64,000 nt of DNA, taken from an uncultured Dokdonia sp. (GTDB taxonomy: Bacteria; Bacteroidota; Bacteroidia; Flavobacteriales; Flavobacteriaceae). Below are positions 27,528 through 36,783 of the stretch, in pieces. Numbering within the stretch: the first letter of the stretch is position 1; each line of letters begins with the position of its first letter. A model generated the notes under the pieces. It saw only the letters and a list, made by a program, of their open reading frames with translations. It was not told where the DNA came from and did no database searches. The DNA lies in assembly GCF_947492815.1 (NCBI RefSeq), contig NZ_CANLOB010000020.1, forward strand, positions 1 through 64,000. Direction: 5' to 3'. Position numbers and translations under genes: made by a program.

Positions 27528-29456
27528 ATGTCTAGAATATCAAAAACGAGTACCGTTATATTACTTGTTGTGTTATTACAAGCTATAAGTTGTAGTAGCA
27601 CATTAATTCCTGTAGCGACAGAGAATATACCAACAATGAATGAGCCTTATCCTGCAAATCAAGATGTATACGACTTAACAACGCGTTATCGTACTCTTAT
27701 AGAAGGAAATGATTATACAAAGGCTATTAATCAGGCTATTCAGGATGCGCATAAGGCAGGAGGTGGGATTATTCTTTTTCCTGAAAATAGGGTTGTAGAA
27801 ATCTCTAGTGTACTCTTAATGAAAGATCGGATCTCTTTTGATACTCCTAAAGGAGTGACAACCATAAAGTGTACAGATACTTATACAGATAAGCAAATGG
27901 TTGCCATTTCTTCTAAAAAGCAGCTATTGTTTCGTAATATTCGATTTGATGGAAATGGAAAGGCAAATGGCATTGTAAGTTATGGATCAGATAATCAAAA
28001 TATCACTATAGCATCTTGTGAGTTTGTAAATTTTAGAGCCCCATACCGAAGAGGTACGGGCATTGCTCTTCAGAATGCATCTTCAGTACGTATAGATAAT
28101 TGTGTGTTTAAGGAAAGTGATTTTGGGATACGTTTTGATAAACGAAATAAGGAGGTATACATTGAAAATAATACATTTGAAGGAACACTTACTAAGAACC
28201 CTCTCAGAATACAGGGGAATGCTATAACAAGCCCAGAAGATAAAAGGGCTTATAGTGAAGATATATGGATACGCAACAATACGATTACCATAGGAAGAGG
28301 AGATTCTATTATAGAAGAGCTTGATGTATTAACTCGGGATGCACAAACGGGCGCTGTAGATCTTTCTCTAGTAAATGGCACATCAGATCCAGACTATAAA
28401 AAATATGCCGAGTGGCGTAAAGGAAGGTTTGCTCCTAGTGGAATATACCTTACCTGTGGAACCAAAGAGCTAGCAAGTAATGATGATGAACCGGTAAACC
28501 ATCATCTCAATGTTGTGATAGAAGGTAATGTTATAGAAGGCCCTGATTATGGTTTTTTTGATGGCGGCTCTGCCGATTTATATAGTATAAAGGACATATA
28601 TAATTTACGTTGTTTAAATAATATCGCAAGAAATTCTGGAGACTTAGGGTTTTCTATTGAGCGAAGTGAAAAAGTCATTGTATCTCATAATACAGCTAGT
28701 AGAAATAATTCTTTTGGGATCGCATTTTCATATGTGAAAGATGGTCTGATTTCAGATAATCTATGCGAGGATAATGCATTGCGTCGCAATCTTATATACA
28801 ACAATATTCCCTATGGAGGAATTTTAATAACAGGTTTAAGTAGCCATAATAGTATTAAGGATAATGACTTAAAAAGTAGTCCAATCACAAAAGTTTCTGA
28901 AAACAAAGATGTCTTAAAAATGCCATTTTCAATAAGAAATAGGCCTTCTGATTTTTATGGTATTTCTGTAAAAACACACCGATTACGAGTGAATGGAAAA
29001 ATAGTAGAAAATACTCCTTCTTATAATAAGATTGAAGCAAATCAATTTACAGGGTTTAATTGGGGCACCATTTATGATCAATCAACATCTACAGAGCTTA
29101 AAGATTGCTTTTCAAGTAGTACGCCGCCAGAACATACGGATTATCCTATGGGAACATTTGTGTTGAATGCTAATGCCAATATTCCTGTGACTGGTTGGGA
29201 AGTTACGTATAGAGTAGAAACAAAACTGACGAGTGAATGGGATGGAGTATCCTCAAAAGTAAAAGTAGCAGTATCAAATAGTACCATACAGGATGGCGAT
29301 GTGATAGGGATTGTTTTAAATAATGGAACTGTTTACTGGACTGTTGTGACTGATACAGGAATATTTGCAAACTCTATAGAGTTAAAAACCCATACTGCTT
29401 CTGATGTAGCACGTATGGGCTCTAAAGTTATCATCTTACGTTGGCAAGAAAAATAG
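27528..29456 (+). CDS. Right-handed beta-helix lipoprotein (pectate-lyase-like fold)
   Basis: The 642-residue protein has a lipobox (QAISC) near residue 22. A segment like the glycoside hydrolase 28/55 opening (YTKAINQAIQDAHKAGGGIILFPENRVVEI) leads into a long series of about 22-residue beta-helix coils (FRNIRFDGNGKANGIVSYG, IDNCVFKESDFGIRF, IRNNTITI, VIEGNVIEGPDYGFF). Such proteins bind or cleave polysaccharides at the surface. Catalytic aspartates cannot be assigned with certainty. It follows msrA after 25 bases on the same strand and ends three bases from the convergent DUF3857 gene. Confidence 0.8.
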   Translation: MSRISKTSTVILLVVLLQAISCSSTLIPVATENIPTMNEPYPANQDVYDLTTRYRTLIEGNDYTKAINQAIQDAHKAGGGIILFPENRVVEISSVLLMKDRISFDTPKGVTTIKCTDTYTDKQMVAISSKKQLLFRNIRFDGNGKANGIVSYGSDNQNITIASCEFVNFRAPYRRGTGIALQNASSVRIDNCVFKESDFGIRFDKRNKEVYIENNTFEGTLTKNPLRIQGNAITSPEDKRAYSEDIWIRNNTITIGRGDSIIEELDVLTRDAQTGAVDLSLVNGTSDPDYKKYAEWRKGRFAPSGIYLTCGTKELASNDDEPVNHHLNVVIEGNVIEGPDYGFFDGGSADLYSIKDIYNLRCLNNIARNSGDLGFSIERSEKVIVSHNTASRNNSFGIAFSYVKDGLISDNLCEDNALRRNLIYNNIPYGGILITGLSSHNSIKDNDLKSSPITKVSENKDVLKMPFSIRNRPSDFYGISVKTHRLRVNGKIVENTPSYNKIEANQFTGFNWGTIYDQSTSTELKDCFSSSTPPEHTDYPMGTFVLNANANIPVTGWEVTYRVETKLTSEWDGVSSKVKVAVSNSTIQDGDVIGIVLNNGTVYWTVVTDTGIFANSIELKTHTASDVARMGSKVIILRWQEK

Positions 29457-29458
29457 TC

Positions 29459-31429
29459 TTATTTAGTAGGCTCTAAAATCAATGTTACCTTGTTAAAATC
29501 TGCAGCACTGTTGATCACAGTTCTGTATTCCTCATATAATTCTACAGGAAGAATATTTTGATCGTAGATTTCATTTGCAGTTATAATAATCTTATTTCCT
29601 TCTTTTGTATATGAAGAGATAAAATTCATGATATCTTTTCCATCTTTTTCATAGCGATTAGAGATGTTGATATCGTCTAGGTTATTAATTTCATACCCAT
29701 CTGGTATGGTGATTTCTATGGTACGTAAATATGTTTTTCTAAAGGTATTTTCAACAGGTAACTGGCGTTTCTTTTCTTGATACATTTCCAATTGAGGACC
29801 TATAAGCTCTCCTAATTTAAATAGGTATTTTGGACCGGCTTTATCTGTAAATGCACTACTAGAAATAGCTGCTTTGATGCGTAGCGGATTGATTCCAAAA
29901 TTTTCAGGAGCTTCATTGAAAATTTCTTTAGAATCTATTGTAAGATCATCTCCCATTCTCTTGATGAACTCTTCATAAAACTCTTCTTTGTTTTCGTCAT
30001 TTACAAGATTCATAAATGGGTGTATGAATGAAGCATTATAACCACTTATAGCATGATCAAAATCGATACTTACTTCTGTGAGATCTTCTGGGTCAAACGT
30101 AACTTTATAGGTCATCTCATCTACAGAAGCAGCAGCATCTGGAGATTCGATATACTTTACTTTTCCTACTCCGGAACTCAGCTTTCCAAGTTTTACTTCT
30201 TTTACAAAAAGACCGTAGGTGTCTGTATATTCAAAAGGAGGAAAGCCATACCTGTTTTCTTGTTTTCCAGGTGCTATATATTTTTTTGTTGTTGGAAAAT
30301 ATAATAGATAGTCTTGAAGAAAATTTAAGGCTTCTATGTCTGGATCAAATTTCATTTCAGTTCGATCGCAGGTCAGTACTACTTCAAAAGGAATACCTAG
30401 TTCTTTTAACGAACTTGTAAATAAACGGATAGCTCCAGTCTCGTCGGCAGCTTTATTTTCTATAACAAAACTGAGATCAGAAAGCTGTTCTCCTCCAGTA
30501 TTTGTAATATAAATAGAGTTTTTAATATGATTTTCAAGTGTTCTTATTTTTGATTCATCATCTCCATTAGGATCAATAGCAGCTTCTTGTATAAATTTTT
30601 TGACTTTAGAAACTTCCTTTTTTTCTAATGCAGCGTTTACAAAATTATGTACATTTTTAGCAATGTCACTATAGGAACTAAAACCACTTGCACCTGTCGC
30701 TTTGTTGCTATCTAGTTTATAAATGATCGCTTGTTTCATGGCTTCTACAGCCGATAAGTCTTCTGATTCTAATTCAGGAAGATCATAATTTTGGACAATG
30801 AGATGCTGTTTGCCCTCAACTCCAGTGTCTTCTGCTGCTGCTTGATCACTGTTTATAGGATAGACCTTAAAGACCAAATTCTCTGGAGCATATAGTTCAA
30901 ATTTAGAATCCTTAATCTTATAATTCTCTTGCAGCCTAAGGTATTGCCCTTTGTATTTTGCTACCTTTTTAATGATATAGAGGTATTCTATAAAACCACC
31001 TTTTTCAATACCTTCTAAAGCGTAATATTTTATGGTTCTATTTGTAGTTTCATCTGTTGCTGTAAAAATTTTAGAATCATCAAGTTCTTGTACCGTTCCA
31101 TTTGCAGAAACTACACGAGCTTGACTACGTAACAACTCAGAATCTGATCGATACGGAAGGTAAATTCTATTAAACCGTTCAATTCTATCATCTGAATTTA
31201 ACCATAATACTTTGTGAATAATATCGTATTGGTAAAATTCATTTTCATTTTCAAATCCAAATTCTACAACCCTATAATCTTTTAGACCTACCATGTCTAA
31301 ATCTTTATCTTCTTGTGCGATTGAATAGGTAGGGTTTTGATCCCAACTATATGAGGTGTGCACTAAATTTTGTGCACTAGAAACTAATGATGATAATAGA
31401 GTAACTATTACTATAATATGCTTTTTCAT
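29459..31429 (-). CDS. DUF3857 protein lacking the transglutaminase cysteine
   Basis: The 656-residue exported protein (signal peptide ending SSAQ) has an N-terminal DUF3857 beta domain, a transglutaminase-like middle and a C-terminal beta domain (VIEITIPDGYEINNLDDINI-like). Where the paralogous product of the upstream gene has GDCKD, this one reads AADETG, so the nucleophilic cysteine is gone. It is probably a non-enzymatic partner or substrate-binding version. It is third in the operon, 12 bases after the catalytic-looking paralogue. Confidence 0.82.
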   Translation of the reverse strand: MKKHIIVIVTLLSSLVSSAQNLVHTSYSWDQNPTYSIAQEDKDLDMVGLKDYRVVEFGFENENEFYQYDIIHKVLWLNSDDRIERFNRIYLPYRSDSELLRSQARVVSANGTVQELDDSKIFTATDETTNRTIKYYALEGIEKGGFIEYLYIIKKVAKYKGQYLRLQENYKIKDSKFELYAPENLVFKVYPINSDQAAAEDTGVEGKQHLIVQNYDLPELESEDLSAVEAMKQAIIYKLDSNKATGASGFSSYSDIAKNVHNFVNAALEKKEVSKVKKFIQEAAIDPNGDDESKIRTLENHIKNSIYITNTGGEQLSDLSFVIENKAADETGAIRLFTSSLKELGIPFEVVLTCDRTEMKFDPDIEALNFLQDYLLYFPTTKKYIAPGKQENRYGFPPFEYTDTYGLFVKEVKLGKLSSGVGKVKYIESPDAAASVDEMTYKVTFDPEDLTEVSIDFDHAISGYNASFIHPFMNLVNDENKEEFYEEFIKRMGDDLTIDSKEIFNEAPENFGINPLRIKAAISSSAFTDKAGPKYLFKLGELIGPQLEMYQEKKRQLPVENTFRKTYLRTIEITIPDGYEINNLDDINISNRYEKDGKDIMNFISSYTKEGNKIIITANEIYDQNILPVELYEEYRTVINSAADFNKVTLILEPTK

Positions 31430-31441
31430 CTACTTTGATAT

Positions 31442-33367
31442 TTATTTAAGAACCACAACTTCTTTAAAAGCTTTGTTTATTTTTTTGAGTGATTTTCTAA
31501 AAGCTTCATGAGTTTCTTTTTCAAGGATCAGCTTTTTTGTTTTGTATGCATGTGTATAAATGATTTTTGACCCTTCCCTTTTGTATGAAATAGAAGCACT
31601 CATAAAATCATTATCTATCGCAACGTCTTCAGGAAGGTAGGATACTTCTTTGCCTTCTGGAATTTCAAAGATAACAGTGATACTATCTTCAGATCTATAC
31701 TTGAATTCAATATCTGTTTTTCTGTCGTTCTTTATCTTATATGCATTGATAGAATTTTTGTAGAGGTTTAAATTTATAAAAACCTCATCACTTAATGATT
31801 GTGCATAATCTTTGATCGTAAAATTATAGTCTACTTCAAATGGCTTTTCGTAACTATATTTATTCTTTTCTTCAAAGCTTTCTATTAAGAATCGATTACT
31901 CCCTTTTCGTAAAAAACCATTGTAATACTCCAATAGTTTTTCTTGAGTATCTCTATTTTCTATATAATTAAAGGTATTTGATTTTTGATACCCTGTAAGA
32001 GTCAATGTCCCATCTCCTTTGATAGATGTTCCGTCTAGTTTGATGTTTACAACATCATTATAAAGGTTTTGATCTGCTGCTACTACAGGAACTTTTACGA
32101 TTTTATAATCACCTTCGCCGTTTTCTATAAGGGCTTCTTTTCCTTGTATAAAAGAAGAAGGGATTTCTAATGGCAAGTATCTTCCTGTAGCATCTAGAAA
32201 ATAAGTTTCTCCTTCATTTTCATATGTGAGAATCATATGATTATCTGCCGCTGGCGTAGGAACGTCTTCATAACTATACGGAATACTTCTAGTCCCTAAC
32301 CAAGTAAGGCTTCCCTTAATATCGGCTATTTTAAACATCTCTTTAAGAATACTAGAATTGTCTTTACAGTCACCAAATTTCTTTTGAAAAACAGTATTTG
32401 CATCTCTAGGTATAAATCCTCCTAATGCATATTCAAAATCAATATATTTTATGTTTTCTTGCACCCAATAATAAATCGCTTTTACTTTATCTATTTCTGA
32501 TGTTTTAGAGGCAATAAGGTTATTTGTGATCGTCACTAACTCATCGTCTAGTTCTTCCTGATTAATATCTTTTACTAAAGAGTAATACCAGTCATAAAGG
32601 TCTTTTACACCATTTAACACAGGGATTTCTTTGTTTTTATTTTCGTAGGAAGAGATGATAGGGATGATATGAGGTAATATTTTTTTAGGGCTTGGGCCAT
32701 TACTTTCCAGGTCGTATGCTTCTTGATTTTCTAATTCCCAAGTATATATTTTTCTGCCCCTTTTTTCGCTTTCGCGAAAGCGTATATCAACCCCTTCCAT
32801 ATTGAATTTCTGAAAGCGTAAGTTGATATTTTTATCGACAATAATTTCGACTTTTTGATTAATAAGTGGGTATACATTTCCAAAATATACAGGAGATAAA
32901 AACCTAGGATTAGTAATAGATGTTGTATAGTTAAGCTTTTTTATAGCTCCTTGTTGTAGTTTTGGATATAGGAAATTCACAGATTTAGTATCGTCATAAA
33001 AAGACTCACTTAACTCATCTTTATTCACAAAATCGGTTACTTCATATTCGCGATATTTTTTCCCATCGTAGATTAGGGAGGCTGCTTCAATTTTATCTAG
33101 AAGGAAAAAAGAAGAATACTCAACAGATTCTTCTGTTGCGAATTGCGCTGTTTCGTTTAATAAAAGATCTTCTTCTTCTATTGTTTGTGATATTTTTATT
33201 TGGTCATTATCGAGTGAAATATCAATATGTCGTTCAGAGGTGAGTCTTGCTAAATACTCATCTGGATATGCGTTCTTATATTTTATAAATTCTGGTGACT
33301 CTTGGGCATTACCAAAAGAAGTAATGCTTAGTATACATATGAATACTATAATACTAGTGTATCTCAT
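31442..33367 (-). CDS. DUF3857 / transglutaminase-like exported protein
   Basis: The 641-residue protein starts with a signal peptide (MRYTSIIVFICILSITSFGNAQ). DUF3857 covers roughly residues 40-230. A transglutaminase-like domain follows, with an apparent triad Cys334 (KFGDCKDNSS), His377 (DNHMIL) and Asp392 (FLDATG), then a DUF2569-type beta region. An in-frame frame extends to 33505 but overlaps the previous gene; the signal peptide fixes the start at 33367, one base after that gene's stop. Residues 196-200 (RFRES) come from a palindrome copy. It may cleave or cross-link peptide bonds in the periplasm. Confidence 0.88.
   Translation of the reverse strand: MRYTSIIVFICILSITSFGNAQESPEFIKYKNAYPDEYLARLTSERHIDISLDNDQIKISQTIEEEDLLLNETAQFATEESVEYSSFFLLDKIEAASLIYDGKKYREYEVTDFVNKDELSESFYDDTKSVNFLYPKLQQGAIKKLNYTTSITNPRFLSPVYFGNVYPLINQKVEIIVDKNINLRFQKFNMEGVDIRFRESEKRGRKIYTWELENQEAYDLESNGPSPKKILPHIIPIISSYENKNKEIPVLNGVKDLYDWYYSLVKDINQEELDDELVTITNNLIASKTSEIDKVKAIYYWVQENIKYIDFEYALGGFIPRDANTVFQKKFGDCKDNSSILKEMFKIADIKGSLTWLGTRSIPYSYEDVPTPAADNHMILTYENEGETYFLDATGRYLPLEIPSSFIQGKEALIENGEGDYKIVKVPVVAADQNLYNDVVNIKLDGTSIKGDGTLTLTGYQKSNTFNYIENRDTQEKLLEYYNGFLRKGSNRFLIESFEEKNKYSYEKPFEVDYNFTIKDYAQSLSDEVFINLNLYKNSINAYKIKNDRKTDIEFKYRSEDSITVIFEIPEGKEVSYLPEDVAIDNDFMSASISYKREGSKIIYTHAYKTKKLILEKETHEAFRKSLKKINKAFKEVVVLK
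32767..32782. repeat. Exact 16-bp palindrome inside the DUF3857 gene
   Basis: CGCTTTCGCGAAAGCG read on the minus strand as RFRES. Confidence 0.95.
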
Positions 33368-33368
33368 A

Positions 33369-36300
33369 TTAAAAAGTTTGTGATGTAACGATCTCTTCGT
33401 CAAAATAGTGTTCTGTCTTTGTTTTTTTGCCTTGCTCATTATAATAGTGCGTGTCTCCAGAACGTTCATCGTTTCTGTAAGTAGCTTCTTCTTTAATGTT
33501 TCCATTAGGATAATAGTTTTTTGCTATACCTTGTCTATATCCATGTATATATTGGATTTCTGATTTTACAGTACCATTAGGATAATACGTGTATGCCGTG
33601 CCGTTATATTCGTCATCCACATTTATATGCTTTCGTTCTAGATTTCCATTTTCATAGTATGCCTTATATGCTCCCTGCAAGTTTCCTTTTTCATAGGTCA
33701 TCTCTCTAGCCACTTTTCCATTAGGATAATAGGATATTATTTTTCCTGTGCCATTAGATAAAGCGACCATTGGAAGTTCTTTTCCTTCTTTATCAAGATA
33801 ACTATATCCTATTAACTTCCCTTGATTATAAAATCGAATCAGTTGTAAGGTACCTTTTTCTTTTCCATAAAATTTACGAGGACCATGTAGTTCATCATTT
33901 ACATAAGATACTTCACCTATCTTAACTCCTGCTTCATTATATTCTTCTGAAGTTTCCTGTACTTTTCCATTTTCATATATAAAAAGATCTTCTAATTGTC
34001 CATTTTCAAAGTAATTTTTATAGGTGCCATTTAAATTTCCTAGTATATAATTTCTTTCTGATTTTATGGTGCCGTCTGGATAATATACTTTTAATACACC
34101 ATCCAATTCATTATTTACATACGTAGCTTCTGCCTGTAGATTTCCATAAAAATCATATGAGGTATATGTTCCGTGTAAAACACCATTTGCATAGGAACTC
34201 TTTGATCGTATATCTCCAGAATCATAATAATAGATGATTTCATTTAACTCAGAATCAAAACGATCTATCTTTTGTATGATTTTCCCGCTTTTATCATAGT
34301 ATACTTCGTTGAGTAATGTATCAAATGAGTAGGTGGTTTCACTTTCTAATTTCCCATTAGGGGCATAATTTTTTTGTGTTCCATTATATGCTCCTTTATG
34401 ATAATAGGTTTCTGATTTTAGTGTTCCATCAGGATAGTAAGAATGCCAAAAGCCGTCTTTATACCCTTCTTCATTATAATATCCTTGTGTTCTTATTTGT
34501 CCAAAAGGATAATAAGAGGCTCCATAACCTATAACGATATCATCTTTATAGGTATTGTCATCTTGTAATTTTCCATTTGCATAAAACACCTTAGATTGTC
34601 CTTGTGCTAGGTTTTCTGTATATGTGGTTTGATCTCTAATAGAGCCATATGTATTGTAATATATCCAAGGCCCCATTTTTCCGCCCTTGACATCATATAG
34701 TCCTTCTGTAATAAGTGTGCCGTCTGCCATAAAACCTTTATAGTTCAAATCACCGCTTTTTTTCTTTTGAGTTTCAATGACTGTGCCATCTTTGGCATAA
34801 TAAGTATATTCCTTGATCAATCCGTTACGGTATACGAAGCTGTTTTCTAATGCTCCTTCCCTATTATAAGACATATATGGGCCATTTAACTTCCCATTTT
34901 CATAGACCGCTTCTTCACTTAGTACTTCATTTGAAAAATAACTTTTCCAAGCACCATTATTGATTCCTTTTTTATAGATTCCAGTAGATTTTAATTTTCC
35001 AGAAGTATGATATGTCTTATAGATGCCTTCATATTCTCCGTCTTTACTTGTAGCTTCTGAAGCTAATTTTCCATTGGCATGGTATGTTTTTTCTGCCCCT
35101 TGTTTTACACCGTTTTTAAATGTCATTTCTTGTGCTAATACTCCATTTGCATAGTATTCTTTAAAAAGGCCATCATACGCATCGTTCTTCATGGTATATT
35201 CATATTTTACAAGACTCTTATCTGCCTCATGAAAGTGTTGTCTTACACCATTCATCACTCCATTTTTGTAGGTGCGTTTTTCTAAAGGTCCTCCATAGAT
35301 TGTATAAGAGTCATAAGAGCCTTCTAATTTTCCGTCTTTAAATGTTACCGTAAGGCTTCTGTTTCCATTATCGTGATAAAAATTATAAACTCCTTGTTCT
35401 AATCCTTTTTTATAAGAGCCTTCCTCTTTTAATTTTCCATTTTCGTGATACCATTTCCATGTGCCATCACGTTCTCCATCTACAAAATTTCCTCTAGCAA
35501 TAATTCTTCCTGAAGTATCGTAGTATACCCATTTCCCTACAGGGGTGCCTCCATTTATGGTAGCACCTTCACTATTGATAACCCCCTCTGAATACTTATA
35601 ATTAATGGTTTCTTTTTTGCCATTATGTTCTTTTATGTTGTTCTCTCCAACAAGATCAATCCATTTTTTATAAGCAAGCGGAAGGAATTCTTTAATATCT
35701 TCTGTCTTTTTTGAGATAATTTTTTTGTAATCTTCATTTTCGATAGTGTATGCAGTGGTATAGGATAAGGCATCAAAATGATCATTTTCATTAACCCAAT
35801 TAAAAAAAGGAATGATTTTTTGACCCCATAAAACAGATGTGCCTTCAAAAGGTTCTTCCTTTAATTGTGTAAGTAGTGCATGTGTTTGCCTTGCAAAGCC
35901 AATATTTATATCATTAGGAACTTCATATTCTTTTTGAAGGGCAATTTCACTTTCTATAATCAGGTTTTGATTCTCAAAAAGATCGTCGTCTGGAGTGATT
36001 GAAAATGGTTTGCCTTCAGCTTTTCCATTTCCGCTAACCATGTCATTAGCCATTTTTAAAACGGCAAATGAGTTTTCATTGTCAGGGGCAAATAGAAGAT
36101 ATAAGTTATACAATAGCAGTGCTTGTGCTTTCTTATTTTGGTGTCTATACATATTTGCGAGGCGAAGCATGGTGTTTTCATAAAGAGGACTTGCTTCGAT
36201 TGCAAATAGTAAGTTTTCAAAAGCTTCTTGAGGTTCTTCTAGTTTTAGATTTATAATAGATAAGTTATTTTGTAATTCATGATTTCTAGGAAACTCTTCT

Positions 36301-36680
36301 AGTCCTTTTAGATATGTTTTCTTAGCAAGATCATAAGATTCTAATTTTTCATAGCAAATCCCTTTGTTCATATAGAAGCCTACTCTAGTGCTTGTGTATC
36401 CTTCTAGTTGTAAGCCTTTATCTATAGTAGCGATGGCATCTTTGTATTTTTCTTGTGTAATTTGATAATACGATAGGGTTACAAAAGAGTCATTATAAAG
36501 AGAGTCATTGGGACTTATCTTTTTTAAAATAGCAATGGCATCATCTACTTTTTCTTGCTCAATTAATTCGGAAAACTTTTTAATGAGTTCGGTGCCACTT
36601 TCATAAGAGATTTTTTCTTGAGCGGTTACGTTTACAAAAAGGAATAGGAAGAGAGAAAAGAAAATATAGTTTTTGATCAT
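33369..36680 (-). CDS. Giant exported TPR + MORN_2-repeat protein
   Basis: A 1103-residue protein with a signal peptide (residues 1-20, ending VTAQ), tetratricopeptide repeats (about 60-205), a spacer domain, and then some 30 tandem repeats of about 23 residues from about residue 375 to the end. The repeat pattern is Y-Y-x-N-G-x-hydrophobic-x-x-E, i.e. MORN_2 (PF07661), the domain behind the database label YwqK-family antitoxin. The length is far beyond ordinary MORN_2 proteins. It leads the operon with two DUF3857 proteins. Its size suggests a rod or scaffold at the outer surface; a toxin-antitoxin role has no support here. Confidence 0.85.
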   Translation of the reverse strand: MIKNYIFFSLFLFLFVNVTAQEKISYESGTELIKKFSELIEQEKVDDAIAILKKISPNDSLYNDSFVTLSYYQITQEKYKDAIATIDKGLQLEGYTSTRVGFYMNKGICYEKLESYDLAKKTYLKGLEEFPRNHELQNNLSIINLKLEEPQEAFENLLFAIEASPLYENTMLRLANMYRHQNKKAQALLLYNLYLLFAPDNENSFAVLKMANDMVSGNGKAEGKPFSITPDDDLFENQNLIIESEIALQKEYEVPNDINIGFARQTHALLTQLKEEPFEGTSVLWGQKIIPFFNWVNENDHFDALSYTTAYTIENEDYKKIISKKTEDIKEFLPLAYKKWIDLVGENNIKEHNGKKETINYKYSEGVINSEGATINGGTPVGKWVYYDTSGRIIARGNFVDGERDGTWKWYHENGKLKEEGSYKKGLEQGVYNFYHDNGNRSLTVTFKDGKLEGSYDSYTIYGGPLEKRTYKNGVMNGVRQHFHEADKSLVKYEYTMKNDAYDGLFKEYYANGVLAQEMTFKNGVKQGAEKTYHANGKLASEATSKDGEYEGIYKTYHTSGKLKSTGIYKKGINNGAWKSYFSNEVLSEEAVYENGKLNGPYMSYNREGALENSFVYRNGLIKEYTYYAKDGTVIETQKKKSGDLNYKGFMADGTLITEGLYDVKGGKMGPWIYYNTYGSIRDQTTYTENLAQGQSKVFYANGKLQDDNTYKDDIVIGYGASYYPFGQIRTQGYYNEEGYKDGFWHSYYPDGTLKSETYYHKGAYNGTQKNYAPNGKLESETTYSFDTLLNEVYYDKSGKIIQKIDRFDSELNEIIYYYDSGDIRSKSSYANGVLHGTYTSYDFYGNLQAEATYVNNELDGVLKVYYPDGTIKSERNYILGNLNGTYKNYFENGQLEDLFIYENGKVQETSEEYNEAGVKIGEVSYVNDELHGPRKFYGKEKGTLQLIRFYNQGKLIGYSYLDKEGKELPMVALSNGTGKIISYYPNGKVAREMTYEKGNLQGAYKAYYENGNLERKHINVDDEYNGTAYTYYPNGTVKSEIQYIHGYRQGIAKNYYPNGNIKEEATYRNDERSGDTHYYNEQGKKTKTEHYFDEEIVTSQTF

Positions 36681-36783
36681 TGTAAAATATTGATAGAATG
36701 TTCAAAATACTAAAAAAACCTAATTTGTAATCAATAAATAACATCATTTTAATACAATGCTATGTTATTAAAAACTATTATAA

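Noticed and set aside
33369..36680. YwqK-type antitoxin
   Set aside because: The label comes only from the MORN_2 domain. The protein is exported, giant, and encoded with DUF3857 proteins; no toxin gene is near.
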